Of a stretch of DNA of 64,000 bases, positions 33,721-45,249 are shown in pieces. The stretch is from contig VTPC01090689.1 in the NCBI GenBank assembly GCA_011009095.1, forward strand, positions 3,428 through 67,427. The letters are read 5' to 3'. Positions within the stretch are counted from its first letter, which is position 1; each line of letters opens with the position of its first letter. The notes under the pieces are model-generated. The model was given only the letters and a program-made list of their open reading frames with translations, did not search any database and was not told the origin of the DNA. Position numbers and translations under genes: made by a program. This DNA comes from Ignelater luminosus (lineage: Eukaryota; Arthropoda; Insecta; Coleoptera; Elateridae).

Positions 33721-34594
33721 TACTAATGTTAATTAAGGAATATGTTACTAAATGAAAACTGAAAATTCTGTTTTGCAGGAAAATAAATAGTTAGTTACTC
33801 AAAAGTTGATTTGATTTTACGACCATCCTCTATATTTATTTGCAAAATATTCTTGAATATAATTGAATAAACAAATCTTTTTACTTCTTTATGTTTTGTG
33901 AATGTTATCTTGATTATAAATGATGAGAAGCAACTAATTAATGTAATCTAAATATGAAAGGATGTGTTAGTATTGTATGAATAATTTGTCAGTTTACAGA
34001 TTGTAATCATTTCAATTTTAGGTAGATTTTGAAATTATAATTGCATGTTTATTATTAGTGCTTCATTAAAAACTAATAATTATTAATAATCCTATAAGTT
34101 ACTAACAATTGCCTATTCATTTAAAAATTTCTTTGAAATGATAAATTGAATAAATGTGTTCAGCCTTGTGTAATAATTAACCTTGCCATGACTGCTTTTG
34201 TTAATTTTTTTATCAATAGTTGTGGTACTTTGGTATTAAATTTGCGAAGGTTTTTAGCTTATAATTAGTATTTCAATCAATTATTAATAAACAGAGCAAA
34301 TAAAAATAAATTTGGTTCATTGTGCGTGTATAATTTCCGTGGCAAACGATTATTTTAACTGTATTATGCGTTTATGTTGTTCACATTGAGATAAAAAGCC
34401 ATTGTAAGAAAATATCATTAATGATGTGTGTCTTTTGAGTATGTATACAAATATTTGACATGTAGATTCTTTGACAAAGATAAGTCAGTGGAGCTACAAA
34501 CCAACCAAGATACAGATATTTTAAACTTTATTACAGACCATACTATTTCAATATTTAATACTCTACATAAACACAACTAATTTTTATCTAAATA
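33721..34594. other. AT-rich spacer
   Basis: Nothing recognised between two transposase relics. Confidence 0.4.
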
Positions 34595-34885
34595 AACAAT
34601 CTCGTTATTCCTTCTCAGGAACGAACTCTGCACCTTTTCAAACAAGCCTGGTTTTGTTCACAGCATCTCAATTCGCTGTTGCAATCTGACGACATTTGCT
34701 ATCGTTTTTGCGTACCAAAATTAAAGGTAGCCCCAAATATAAATAACCACAGAATTTAAATCGGGCCATAAAACACGACCTTTCGTCTTCATTTATCTCT
34801 CATTAAACGTTTGATTTGAGAACTCTCTAACAGCAAGAATAAAGTATGGCGGTGTACCATTCTGCAAAAACCATATCTTGAGCTT
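34595..34885 (-). pseudogene. mariner-like (DDE_3) transposase relic, C-terminal part
   Basis: The minus strand gives WFLQNGTPPYFILAVREF, then a decayed VLWPDLN block, IWGYL, and a tail ending FEKVQSSFLRR. The order equals the 'WFQQDGAPPHF ... SPDLNPLDFFLWGYLK' part of insect DDE_3 transposases. The catalytic Asp of the first motif is Asn. Only the C-terminal part remains. Confidence 0.65.
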
Positions 34886-35691
34886 TTGATCTAAAATCTT
34901 AAAAAAATGTGTCTGTCAAAAATTGAGATATAAGGCACCTATTAGCTGGATCGGACAGGAATATGTGGATATCTTGGTCCCTATATAATGATATAACATT
35001 ATATGCAAAAATGTAATTTCTCTATAGATATTACTTATTGCTTGACTTAAAAGGACTTGGAATTTTGGTATTCGGTCCTACTTGACTCTCACACTGCCCC
35101 AGTCTCTAGACTCTTTGTCCTTCGGATCAGTTCGACTCTGCCTGTTAATCGAGAGGGCAAAAACGCTGGTCCAAATATTTGTCTTCTAAAATGTCCAGCC
35201 ATACGTTTTATGGAAAATCTACTGCCTCAACTCTAATTTTTCTGCTAATCAGGCATGCTTCCGTTATGATCAGAATTGCAAGACTTTAGGTGTTTAGAAT
35301 TTCGTACATGCTTTTGAAAAAAGCAGTATCTTTTGATTTTTGAACTTTCTTTGGTTCAGTTTTTTCTAATATTCATCTTGTATGTTCAAACAGCTTGTTC
35401 TGGTATGCTAAAGTTATGAGCTAGGTTGTAGCGTTATTTGATTGAAGTTTTCATTGTTTTGATCTTTTAAATAGAGCGAATCAGGAAATATAAACGTGAA
35501 GGTATCACTACTACATAGTCAAGTGACCCGTATACATACAAATTAACTTGCAACATATTTTGTTTAGGGATTCTACCAATAGTTACTTAGTTGTCAAATG
35601 ACTGTAGGGTATACAGATATGAGATATTTAATATAGAAACCATAATTCGTCGATAGAAGTATAAAACACAACACGCAAATGTGTATTATTA
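34886..35691. other. Spacer without recognised features
   Basis: AT-rich. A short GC-richer stretch at about 35080-35165 shows no coding signature. Confidence 0.35.
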
Positions 35692-35875
35692 TCACGGCAA
35701 AAAAACCGGGGCACCATATAGGCTTTAAAGTTACTACTTGCAAATCTGTCTTTCGTGTAAGTAAGTACCCTATTAATTGAACTGACAAATTCACCTTAAA
35801 GCCTGATGCAAAAAAGAGAAATTTTGTTAGAACCGACGTATCGTCAGACAAGTGTGTCCCGTTTTTTTGCCGTGA
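35692..35875. mobile_element. mariner-type MITE, TA-flanked, 184 bp
   Basis: The ends TCACGGCAAAAAAACCGGGG and, inverted, TCACGGCAAAAAAACGGGAC match at 18 of 20 bases by eye and both abut TA (35690-35691 and 35876-35877). The ends match far better than those of the other mariner-type repeats here, so this insertion is likely younger. The minus ORF that crosses it (35594-35851) is incidental. Confidence 0.75.
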
Positions 35876-37699
35876 TAGTACATATCAGGTCATTCCAAAA
35901 GGTTTCTTTCTTTTAGAATACTTAAGTTCTACAAATTCTGAAGGTCCAAGATGTCTTCTGAATTTACGGTCAGTGACACACTAACTGATTAATTGACATA
36001 CCTATAGGTACACAGAGATTTCTCTGATAATCTGGGAGCAGTATAGAAAAGCGTTCGTAAACAGAATTTAATATGCTATGGGAAGGTGCCAATAAAGTTC
36101 ATAGAGTACCGTGGAAAAATCTAAAGCTACAGAATCTTAGAAGAGAGTCAAACTGATTGAATCAGACTAAAGTTAGTACAAGAAGGTCTAATGACAGTAC
36201 AAATGTAGTATAAGTAGTAGCTAGAACATCGAAGACCTTGCTGGGGTCTTAAGGATCATAACATACCACAGAAAAATCTAGAATAGATAGTTTACCTACA
36301 CTGAAGCGGAGAGTCTCTGAACTATACTACATTTGAACTATACCCTTTGTACTGCTTTATCTCTCGAATGTATTTGCAACCTTGGAAAAACATTAAGGTC
36401 TTATTTATTCATAACAGTCAACAGTGAATATATTCAGACCTATTAGTTTAATGCCATGACAATATGGAAAACTCAATAAAGACAAATATACAGATTATAT
36501 TAAAAAGTACTCTACTGGACCCATCCCAATATGCCTACTAGCTTATTTTGCGATTTACAGTTGGAGCATCTTTGGATATGGACGGGGCATTTTATAACAT
36601 ACTGTCAAACTGGCATAGTAGTACACAAGCAAAATTAATTGCAAATAACTTTCTTGATGCTTAAATACCTTAGTATGAAGGCAGAAATCAGAAAGTTTTC
36701 TATTCTAAATCTTATGCGGAGTAGGACAATAGAACCTGCTGTTTTATCATTAATTTTAGAAAGTTTTTTACATTGTAGGACTATAGGTATCTTGATTAGA
36801 ACTATTAAGAGATACCTGCTATACCATACGTAAATATTTATTTGCATAAATAACTTTTATATTCTATATATCTAGAGAAAGACTTTCTCTTTATTTTAAA
36901 GCTAAATTTTGGCGTTTCAGATTTAATAATGTCTTGATTACTTGTAGACATGTATTATATTCTTCATATTATTTTCCCAGATTCTATTATCACAAAAAAA
37001 CTTTCACCTGATACAAATAGTAAGCATACAAGTATTTATTTACCCACATCTTCAAAATTAATTGTAAAATTGAGGTTATGTAAGTGAGAGTTTTATTATT
37101 TTTAAAACACTTAAGAATATTATATACTCGTGCGTAGAATTTCTTCATCAACCTAAAAAAAAGAATTTAATCTAATTCAGCTATTTAAAACTGGGTATTG
37201 ATAAAAGACTAACAAAACCTGATTAATCCAGTACGAAGTAAGTTATTAAGGTGATTAAAATTTTGTAACATTTAATACATTTTAAGGGAGCGATAATATA
37301 TAATATATAAAAAAATTAAATTTATCTTTTTTATTACCTTACAAACGTTTTGCCAAAGTTGAAACAGTTTTTTCATTACGAGAATTACACAGTCGACAGT
37401 CTTCAAATAGATAACGTTTTCTTGATTTCTTTTTGTTACAAAGCGTTTTATAAACAGAAGTCTCATTTGTTTATATTTATAGCGTTAATCATTATTGCAA
37501 ACGCAATTTCAAGAAAATTTGTTTTTTAATTTTTATATTATATCAGACAAATTTTTTTACATCATCTGGGGAGATTGTATTTCCTCACTTTCGTAAGTTG
37601 ATGATGCAATAATAGTGATTTGTTATTAACAGGGAGCGGATTAATAGGCGTTTTCTTGGTCTTTTAGGCAGCGCTTATGTAAATGGAAGGAACAACTTA
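35876..37699. other. Intergenic AT-rich stretch before the LTR element
   Basis: No gene or repeat recognised. Confidence 0.4.
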
Positions 37700-38074
37700 T
37701 TGTTACGTTTCGACTAAAACGTGTATTTATTTTTAATATTTATTTTTATTTAGTTTATTACAATTTATTGCCAGAATTTATTTACACTGAATTATTTATT
37801 TAATTATGTCCAGAAGAATTTATTTATCACTAATTAACATTTATTTCGTTCGTAACTACTAGTTGCTTGACTGTAGAACTGCCTTCGGCTCGATCAACGC
37901 AGCCTTATATTCGTTTCTGCGTGGTTCTTGATGAACCCAGAAAGTTCGCGTTCCTTCTGAAACATTCGACGGTGGACCACTCTGGATAGTTCGAGATTTC
38001 CCTGGCACATTCGACCAGCTTGTTTGAGACTGTTCGGGACTTTTTCTAGAATATTCGAGGGGTGGCGCGTTACA
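37700..38074 (-). repeat. 3' LTR of the gypsy element, full length
   Basis: 375 bp, TG...CA ends when read on either strand. The boundary is fixed by the polypurine tract at 38075-38087 and by homology to the other LTR. Confidence 0.85.
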
Positions 38075-38087
38075 CTGCCCCCTTCTT
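38075..38087 (-). promoter_or_regulatory. Polypurine tract of the gypsy element
   Basis: AAGAAGGGGGCAG on the minus strand lies directly before the 3' LTR, where plus-strand DNA synthesis is primed in LTR elements. Confidence 0.7.
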
Positions 38088-38165
38088 AAAACTGTTGCGT
38101 CTCGTGACAGTGCCGAAAATGATGTTCCACGGATTTCTCTGCTTGTTCCGGCCATGGCTTCTGGA

Positions 38166-39992
38166 TCATGACGGTACTTGCATGCCCCCAGTACACTTCG
38201 AGTTTTTGAAAAACAAACAATCCACTGTTTTCTGACACTTCTGGGAGGATGTTGCGGGATTATAACTGCAAACCAGTACTTCCACGTCGGCGTCCTGAAA
38301 TATTACTTCCAACATATTACGCACGGTACGCCAATCCAGCTGGTCTAAACCACATCCAATTTTCGGCATAGCTAATTTCTTCACCCCGTGCGCTTGGAGC
38401 TGTATTTTCAAGTCGTGAAGAGCCTTCCACAAAGCCTCATACTGTGGCTTTTCACTTGAACGAGGTTTCGTGACCAGATAATAAAGGAATCGTCCCTGGT
38501 CTTGTAGATAGCAGTTCTTGCCTACCTCGGGGTGTTGTAAAAATATTTTTCTCGTGCGACCAAACTTGAACTTGAAGTCCACAGCTATACCTCGGGACAT
38601 CTTTCTTTCTTTCGCCACGCAGTGAGCTAGGGAGTATTCTTCCGGGACTTCAAACAGGTTTCTTCGTTGCTCATGAACAACACCAAAACGAGCTCTTTTA
38701 CCATTTGAGTAGAATGTCATAAAGTCTGTGATCGGAGACCTTCGATCTTCAATCGCTACAACATCTCCGCGTTGTATTTCGGCTTCTGGTCCTTCCGTAG
38801 CTACTTCATTTTCGCCTGCATACGGAGCCAACCTGTTGGTGTGCACAACCATCATTTTTCCTCTTGGTGGTTTTCCGATACGGTATATCAGGTCATTTAT
38901 TCGTTTAATGACCTTGTAGGGCCCTGTCCATGCTCTTTGCAGCTTCGGAGACAAACTTCTTCGTCTTTGGGGACGATAGAGCCAAACTAGATCTCCGGGT
39001 TGATATCCTGCTGCTTGGGCTTTAATGTCGTATCGCTTCTTCATCTTGTCACTGGCCATCTGTATATTACGACGAACATTTTCATGAATGGAGTTTAACT
39101 TCTTACGAAGGTTATCAATGTAGTCATCACCGACCACGTCATTTTCACTGGGTTTGAACCCAAACTGTAGATCACATGGTAACCGAATTTCGCGCCCGAA
39201 TAACACTGCAGCCGGGGTTTGGCCCGTTGTTTCTTGTACAGCCGAGCAGTTTGCCATTAGAAACAGATGCAGGTATTGGTCCCAGTCGCGCTAATGCTCG
39301 GACACCACCTTCGACAAATACTTCCCCATTGTTCTATTCATTCTTTCCACCATTCCATCCGACTGTGGGTGCAATGGTGTAGTTCTTGTTTTCTTGATGT
39401 CCAATGATTGGCACAACTTTTGGAATAGTGCCGACTCAAAGTTCCTGCCCTGGTCGGAATGCAAATCCAGTGGGACACCAAAACGACTAAAGAGTTCTTT
39501 CACTTGCACGTCGGCAACCGTAGCCGCTTCTTGATTTGGTACGGCGTATGCCTCGGTCCATTTACTAAAGTAGTCCATTGCCACCAAAATATATTTATTT
39601 CCTGTGTCCGTCTCAGGGAATGGACCTGCAATGTCTATAGCAATTCTTTCAAATGGACTACCGACGTTATACTGTCGCATCGGGGCCTTCTTCCTACCAA
39701 GTGGCCCATTACCGCTTGCACAAACTTCGCATCATCTGCACAATTGTCTGACGTCTTCCTTGCAGTTCACCCAATAAAACCGTTCCCGAATCTTAGCCAG
39801 TGTTTTCTTAACTCCCAGATGGCCTCCCGATGGCCCATCATGCATTTGTCGCAACACTTCAGGAACCCCGTTTTTAGGAACCACTAACTGCATTCTTATT
39901 TCGGTTCCTTCTTCGTTTTCTAAAACTCTCTTTAGAAGACCATCTTGGACCCTCAGTGAGTCCCACTCTTCATATCCAGGGTGGAAAACCAC
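38166..39992 (-). pseudogene. Gypsy Pol remnant: integrase followed by a TARG1-like macro domain
   Basis: One minus-strand frame runs from about 39970 to the stop at 38166 with only two nonsense codons: a TGA at 39732-39734, where the CxxC of the integrase zinc-binding domain would read CRRC, and a TAG at 39291-39293. Domains in order: H2C2 zinc-binding segment (GGHLGVKKTLAKIRERFYW), integrase core with all three acidic residues (AIDIAGPF, HSDQGRNF, GMVERMNRT), GPYKVIKRIN and HTNRLAPY (GPY/F-type), then about 135 residues of macro domain, then a short Cys-containing tail. The protein is truncated before the integrase by an internal deletion. The macro domain part itself is intact. Confidence 0.85.
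38253..38651 (-). other. TARG1/OARD1-like macro domain at the Pol C-terminus
   Basis: It matches the ADP-ribosyl hydrolase TARG1 (OARD1) along its core: SLAHCVA, SRGIAVDFKFKFG, GRFLYYLVTK, YEALWKALHDLK and MPKIGCGLDQLDW. The two residues essential in human TARG1 (Lys84 and Asp125) correspond to Lys264 and Asp305 of the 363-codon reading frame that starts at 39257, and both are present. The first strands of the fold (residues 1-25 of TARG1) are weak or missing before EEYSLAHC. By analogy it could remove ADP-ribose from proteins or nucleic acids; no function is shown. Confidence 0.82.
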
Positions 39993-40258
39993 TTGGAACC
40001 AGACAGAGTGTCCAAAGTGTCGTCGATTCTGGGTAAAGGATAACTGTCTTTAAGTTCACTTTGCACATTATTTATTTCCCTTTTAATTTCAGTTTGCACG
40101 TTATTTATTTCACTTTTTATATTTTCCATATTCGAATTCATCTTTTCCATATTTAAGTTCATTTCTTCTTGATTATTTCCCATAGTTTGCTTAATTTCTT
40201 GCAACATCTTAATTAATTCCGAATCCATTTTGACTGAAGCAGATCGAGTTGTAGGCAT
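39953..40258 (-). pseudogene. Gag start fused to a reverse-transcriptase fragment by deletion
   Basis: The frame begins MPTTRSASVKMD, continues as a coiled coil rich in Met/Asn/Glu (MEKMNSNMENIKSEINN), then jumps to a typical gypsy RT block (YPLPRIDDTLDTLSGSKWF, then LDMKSG), and stops shortly after at a second deletion junction near 39970. The starting region is gag-like; the rest of gag, protease and most of RT are absent. Confidence 0.75.
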
Positions 40259-40290
40259 TTACAAATTGTTTTTGTTTTAAATTTTTAAAC

Positions 40291-40306
40291 CCCACACTGA
40301 CACCAA
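40291..40306 (-). promoter_or_regulatory. Probable primer-binding site of the gypsy element
   Basis: TTGGTGTCAGTGTGGG starts one base inside the 5' LTR boundary on the minus strand, the expected place for tRNA priming. I could not assign the tRNA. Confidence 0.5.
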
Positions 40307-40307
40307 T

Positions 40308-40642
40308 TGTTACGTTTCGACTAAAACGTGTATTTATTTTTAATATTTATTTTTACTTAGTTTATTACAATTTATTGCCAGAATTTATTTACACTGAATT
40401 ATTTATTTAATTATGTACAGAAGAATTTATTTATCACTAATTAACATTTATTTCGTTCGTAACTACTAGCTGCTTGACTGTAGAACTGCCTTCGGCTCGA
40501 TCAACGCAGCCTTATATTCGTTTCCGCTTGGTTCTTGATGAGCCCAGAAAGTTCGCGTTCCTTCTGGAACATTCGACGGTGGAGCACTCTGGATAGTTCG
40601 AGATTTCCCCGGCACATTCGACCAGCTTGTTCGAGACTGTTC
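40308..40642 (-). repeat. 5' LTR of the gypsy element, truncated at its outer end
   Basis: Matches 37700-38034 or so with about ten differences, then homology stops after GACTGTTC at about 40642. The outer 39 or so bases, which would start transcription signals on the minus strand, are missing. Confidence 0.85.
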
Positions 40643-40734
40643 CACATAGTTCTGAATTTTTGACACAGGCCCTTTTTAGTGAACAAGCAATAATAGAAAC
40701 TCGCTATTACATTCCAATCCAATCAATAATTCCT

Positions 40735-41065
40735 ATTACTGACTTCTTAATTGAGTCGTTGACTCATTTTGCCATTTTCTTGAAAAAGCCTGTACTGTTG
40801 CAAGATGCGCTACTACAGATTAGATACCAAATGTGGTTCATGCATGACTGCACTCTAGCACATTCCAGCCAAACTATCCAATAGGTATTTGAATACTGTA
40901 TATCCAAACTGCTGTCTAAATAGAACAAGACCACAGGTTTAGCTCCCTTGGTCCCCGGATTTGAATCTCGGATCTTCTTCTTTGAGCTCATCCCAATAGG
41001 AAATACCGAGAATTTAAAGAATCATTTAGTTGCGTCATGGGAAACAATCCACAATATACTTTAGA
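40735..41065 (+). pseudogene. mariner-like (DDE_3) transposase relic
   Basis: The plus strand reads FLKKPVLLQDALLQIRYQ, then MWFMHDCTLAHSSQTIQ, then a decayed proline-containing stretch (LAPLVPGFES), and ASWETIHNI after a frame change. The order equals the catalytic and C-terminal parts of insect DDE_3 transposases ('WFQHDGAPAHFS'). Asp of the catalytic motif is kept, but stops follow. It directly abuts the truncated LTR. Confidence 0.65.
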
Positions 41066-44000
41066 TTTTTTGAGATTAATTTAGAAGCAGTGCTCATCTG
41101 ATATATTAACTAACCTTTAAAGGCTACAACGTTGTAGATATCAATTGAATATCATTAGAATAAATGTACAATATGCAAAAACTTTAAAACATTAAATTAA
41201 GCCCAGTACAGGACTTAAGATGGATCTTCTTGGAATAACCAAAGGCCGCTAATGCTTGGACAGTCATTAAATTGAGCTTCTAAAAGTAATCTAGATTAGT
41301 AGATTATTGAAGATAGTATGGACTTTATCTTCTGTTAAATCGAAAACGGTACAAATTCTTCAGTTTCTAAGAACTTGGACACCATCGCATTATTTAATCT
41401 GCTAGACAACATGATACCGGTCAAATATGAATGTTTGCCAGAAACAACTGTCAAAGATATCTATCAATAAACTACAAATATAATCTTGTTCTTTGTGTTC
41501 AACTTAGAACATTCATCTAAGGTCATCATAAGGTCGTCTCCCAAATTATGCTGCTAAAGTTAGGAGACTGAATAATTCTAGTTCTTCTGTTGTTAGAACA
41601 GTTTCAGACTTGTATAGACGGTTTTTGTTGAGTTGCCATTCAGGCTAAATTCATTTAATAATGTTACAAACCTTAGTTTCGACGCAAAACTTGAATTCTT
41701 TTTATATTTCTCAATTTTCGATCTCCTTAGTCCAGTCAGGGAGTACTGGAGAGAGGTCTTGTTATGTGATAAATGATAAACGGCTAATTCTTCCGCAAGA
41801 AGACTTCAAATCTTGATGATCATTTTATAATTTTTGACTGCTATAGGTATTTCGGGTGTTTGGGAAAGTTTTAACTGTTTTTATGATTTTCAAGAATTTC
41901 CTGAATTTAACCTTCTGAAGTTCCATGTCGGTCTATTTTTTCTGTTTATATAAAATTAACAATTTTTGGGAACCTCGAATTTGTTGAATTTCAAGTGTCT
42001 ACGTTAATTCGGGAATCTCTAGATTTTAGTTAGTCCAGAAGTAACTGTACTTCTTAAATATTTGCAACTATTGAAAATTGTGTTAATATCTAAATTTGCA
42101 AGAAATTTTATTAAATCTATGGACTTTCGAATTTCCAAGTCTGAGCAATGTTTATCTCAAATCTAGATCTAGTTCTGAGTTTGCGATGGACTGAGTTTCT
42201 TGTTGTGAGGAAAACAAATGATCAAGGTTTGATATCCAAAATTATACGTTCGATATCCAACAACGCGGACTGCACCAATTTTGTTTAGAGCTTCAAAAAA
42301 GCTTTTTAAAAATTACTTTTATTTTGAAAACATTATATTAAGTTTAAAACTCAATATTAACAGTATTCCATGTGGTCACTGGCATTATTACATGGTAGAT
42401 TGTAAAATTCATAAATGGTAGATTTTTTTTTGTTTTCAATTAAGAATTTTGATTCACCATGCTCTTTTACAAAACACCCTGTACTTTTAAACTATATAAA
42501 TCTAGTCTCTGATTTAGACGGCAAATACTTGAACGTCCTAGAAGTGATGCATTGTTTAATACTTTTGTCTATCTGACATATCAAGATAAAGGTTGTCCTT
42601 TAAAAAATGTTTTGTAAATTATATTTGGAAAATACAAAAAAAAATATTTAAAAATTGAACTTTTTAATTATATTCAGATTGTTACATAAAAAAACGTTTA
42701 AGACAAGTTTATAAACTAATTTTAGATCTCTGACGTAAATGCAGAGGGTCATTGTATTAATTTTGTAATTCCTTACGGTTCGGGCTTCAGAGATGGCATA
42801 CCTGTCACCATGATTATCTTCTTTGGGTTAAACCCATATGATAACAGGTGTGGATATTAATAAATTTTAATATTTTAGTAGACTGTAAAGATTTAGTACA
42901 CAGGCTGTTCCTACAAGAAGTATATTCTACTATCTAATTTTCAGTATGTCAACAAAAGAATTAAAATAATTAACAATTGAATTCTATCGAAAAAAAGCAC
43001 TAACTACAATAGTATAACAAACTGATATGACAATTATTTACAGAACAATTTCGATAAATAACATGCATCTTGGGACACCGAATTAAGTTTGTTTTAAAAA
43101 CATCAAACAAAATTTAAAGAAATTCGTTATCGACAGTAACAAAAAAAGAAAAAAACCCCAGCTGTGGATTTTACAATATATCTTTTGTGTTGAATATTTT
43201 ATAAAAGAAAAACCAATAATTTAAATGCAGTATCCTTCAAGGTCTACTGGTTGATTTTCTGAATAAAGCAGATGCAGATTTAGCACTTTATAATTTTCTA
43301 ACCTAATTTTTGTTTTTTCATTTTAAAGGTGTTTCCTTTGATCATCTTTGTTTATAGTGGATCTCAAAATAAGCAGCTTTAACAATTAAAAGAAACAGGG
43401 ATCAAGTAATCGTAAGAAATTTACCTTTACATGCATACGCGTAATTCGTAGAAGGAAAACAAATGTTTTAGTACCTAATTCAAATTTGCTCTGTTGTAAC
43501 AATACCAGTGGTAAATCTATTATTATGTTCTTTAACAATCAAACGTTAAGAATGATCAACGATGCTTCTTCTTTTATTATTAATTTTTATCATTTGTTAC
43601 ATTTGAGGTCTGGTCCTCAGAGCCGGGTTTTCGTACAAGCTAACAATACATCCTATAGAATTGTTAAAAAAGATGATTTTTGAGAACATAAATATTATTC
43701 TGTATAAAGTAAACTAAGCTAACTAGGTGTTTTTTGTAAGGTAGGATTGTCTATGATGCAAACTAAACGGCACATTTTAAGAATACCAATTCAGACTGGC
43801 AATGACATCCAAAGTATCTAATTTAATGATTTTCCGTATTACAAACCAGGCTTTTAGATCTAGTGAAATATGGTACCTCCGAAATCTTCATCAAATATTC
43901 CTATATGATATACCATAGTATTTTCTTGTATTCTGTGGGCAAGATCGCTCTCAGATGGTGTGAAAAATGTCGCAGCTTAAATGTAATGCGGCACTGTACC

Positions 44001-44276
44001 TTTCGTCAGCAACTTTTAATTGATTACCAAACTGGCTTAGAAAATAAGCGATTCAATGTTCAAAGAATCTTGAAGTAGTTGTGATTTACCAACCTACAAA
44101 ATATTCAAAAGTTTGGAGTAATCAAATTTCTACATCACAACCGTGAGTGTATCCAAATCGTAAAGGCAGAAATTTGTTTCTTGAGAACGAAAGATTGAAT
44201 TATACCCTATTGGAAGTAGAACATTGCCCTGATATTTCTCCATCACCACCGCGTGTAGTAAAAGGAAGAAAACATT
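41066..44276. other. Intergenic AT-rich stretch
   Basis: No gene or transposon recognised. Short frames at 43486-43683 and 43863-44078 (+) have no recognisable content. A CACCCTGTA word near 42475 resembles a mariner end but has no partner. Confidence 0.35.
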
Positions 44277-45115
44277 CTATGCTCTATCTTTCAGACCTAG
44301 AAAGTACAGTTTAGAAGAATTAAACCTTATTGGGTTTTTAATTATATAATTTATTGCATTTTGATTATTCAGACAGCGCAATTCTGAATCTACTATCTTC
44401 ATCAGACGCCAAACAGTAGTCCCGTTGATTCTAACCTCGCCGTCTTCATCGGTTACTCTTTTCCACTTTTTGTTAGAGTGTGATGTTCTTGTCAAGAGTT
44501 TCCGCTTTACGATTGCTTAATATTTTTCATTTATCTCAACTCAGCGCAGTTGTAATGATAACTGTCCTTTGGGACAAAATCCAAATTGTTATCATTCATC
44601 TATTTAACCGAGTCTCTACTGTAATGAGCTGAAGTTAAATCCGGCCAAAAGAGGATTTCACAAACGGTTTAATTAGTGCGTTTAGACATTCTTTTTTGTA
44701 TATATTTTGATTGATGTGATAAAAAAAGCCAATCTTACGGCCATAGATACAGATATTCTTGCAGGCAATACGCTTTTGTGAAAATTGTCATCGTCATATC
44801 TTTTGTGGAGAAAAATCCTACACTAGGAATCTGCGAGAAATTGGTCTTGACACAGTCAAAATCCCTGATCGAATTGGCTTACAGCTTCGTTTACTGTTTT
44901 TGACTTAACTCTATGGTGTGAAGTTCCTATTGCCTCTTAATCTTCTGAATCAATGACTGGAAGCAGTTAAGCTTCTTGGTTACGTTTCGGATGGAGATGT
45001 TGGGTTCAGAATAAATTTGTTCGTACGATCTGATTCCAAACCTTCCTTGAACTTCTGAATAATACCCACTACGATCAAAGTGGCATAGCTCTTTGGTGAT
45101 CGCCCGTGTTATATA
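44277..45115 (-). pseudogene. mariner-like transposase relic of a second type
   Basis: On the minus strand: an N-terminal HTH piece (SIRNVTKKLNCFQSLIQKI, about 45000-44955), later WPDLTSAHYSRDSVKWMNDN (about 44655-44600) and CAELR, then the C-terminal KKWKRVTDEDGEVRINGTTV and VWRLMK (44470-44390). The 'FWPDLASAHY ... NPPNCPELRPIE' arrangement marks a widespread insect family of IS630/Tc1-mariner transposases, distinct from the relics at 13 kb and 57 kb. Many stops. Confidence 0.7.
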
Positions 45116-45249
45116 TTAGTTATGTTTGTCGCGACGAAATTGTTTGGTCATGATTTACACTTTGGTCACCCTCTCTATAGTTGCGGAGAAATCTATTTTG
45201 GTAGGTAACCTAAAGTGTCAGATCATTCAACGATGTGCGGTTAGGCATT

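Larger units (their letters stand above)
37700..40642 (-). mobile_element. Ty3/gypsy LTR retrotransposon, internally deleted, with a macro domain
   Basis: Two LTRs (37700-38074 and 40308-40642) flank a 2.2-kb interior read on the minus strand. By eye the LTRs differ at about ten positions over roughly 335 shared bases, so the insertion is fairly recent. The interior is much GC-richer than its surroundings. It keeps a short N-terminal gag-like piece, a fragment of reverse transcriptase, the integrase zinc-binding and DDE domains, a GPY/F-like region, and a C-terminal macro domain. Most of gag, protease, reverse transcriptase and RNase H is deleted. The 5' LTR (right side) lacks its outer 39 or so bases, so no target duplication can be read. 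Confidence 0.9.

Noticed and set aside
37859..38155. 98-codon minus ORF after the gypsy pol stop
   Set aside because: Most of it is LTR sequence, and a version recurs in the other LTR (40466-40666); not an env gene.
39459..39887. 142-codon plus ORF
   Set aside because: Antisense to the integrase domain.
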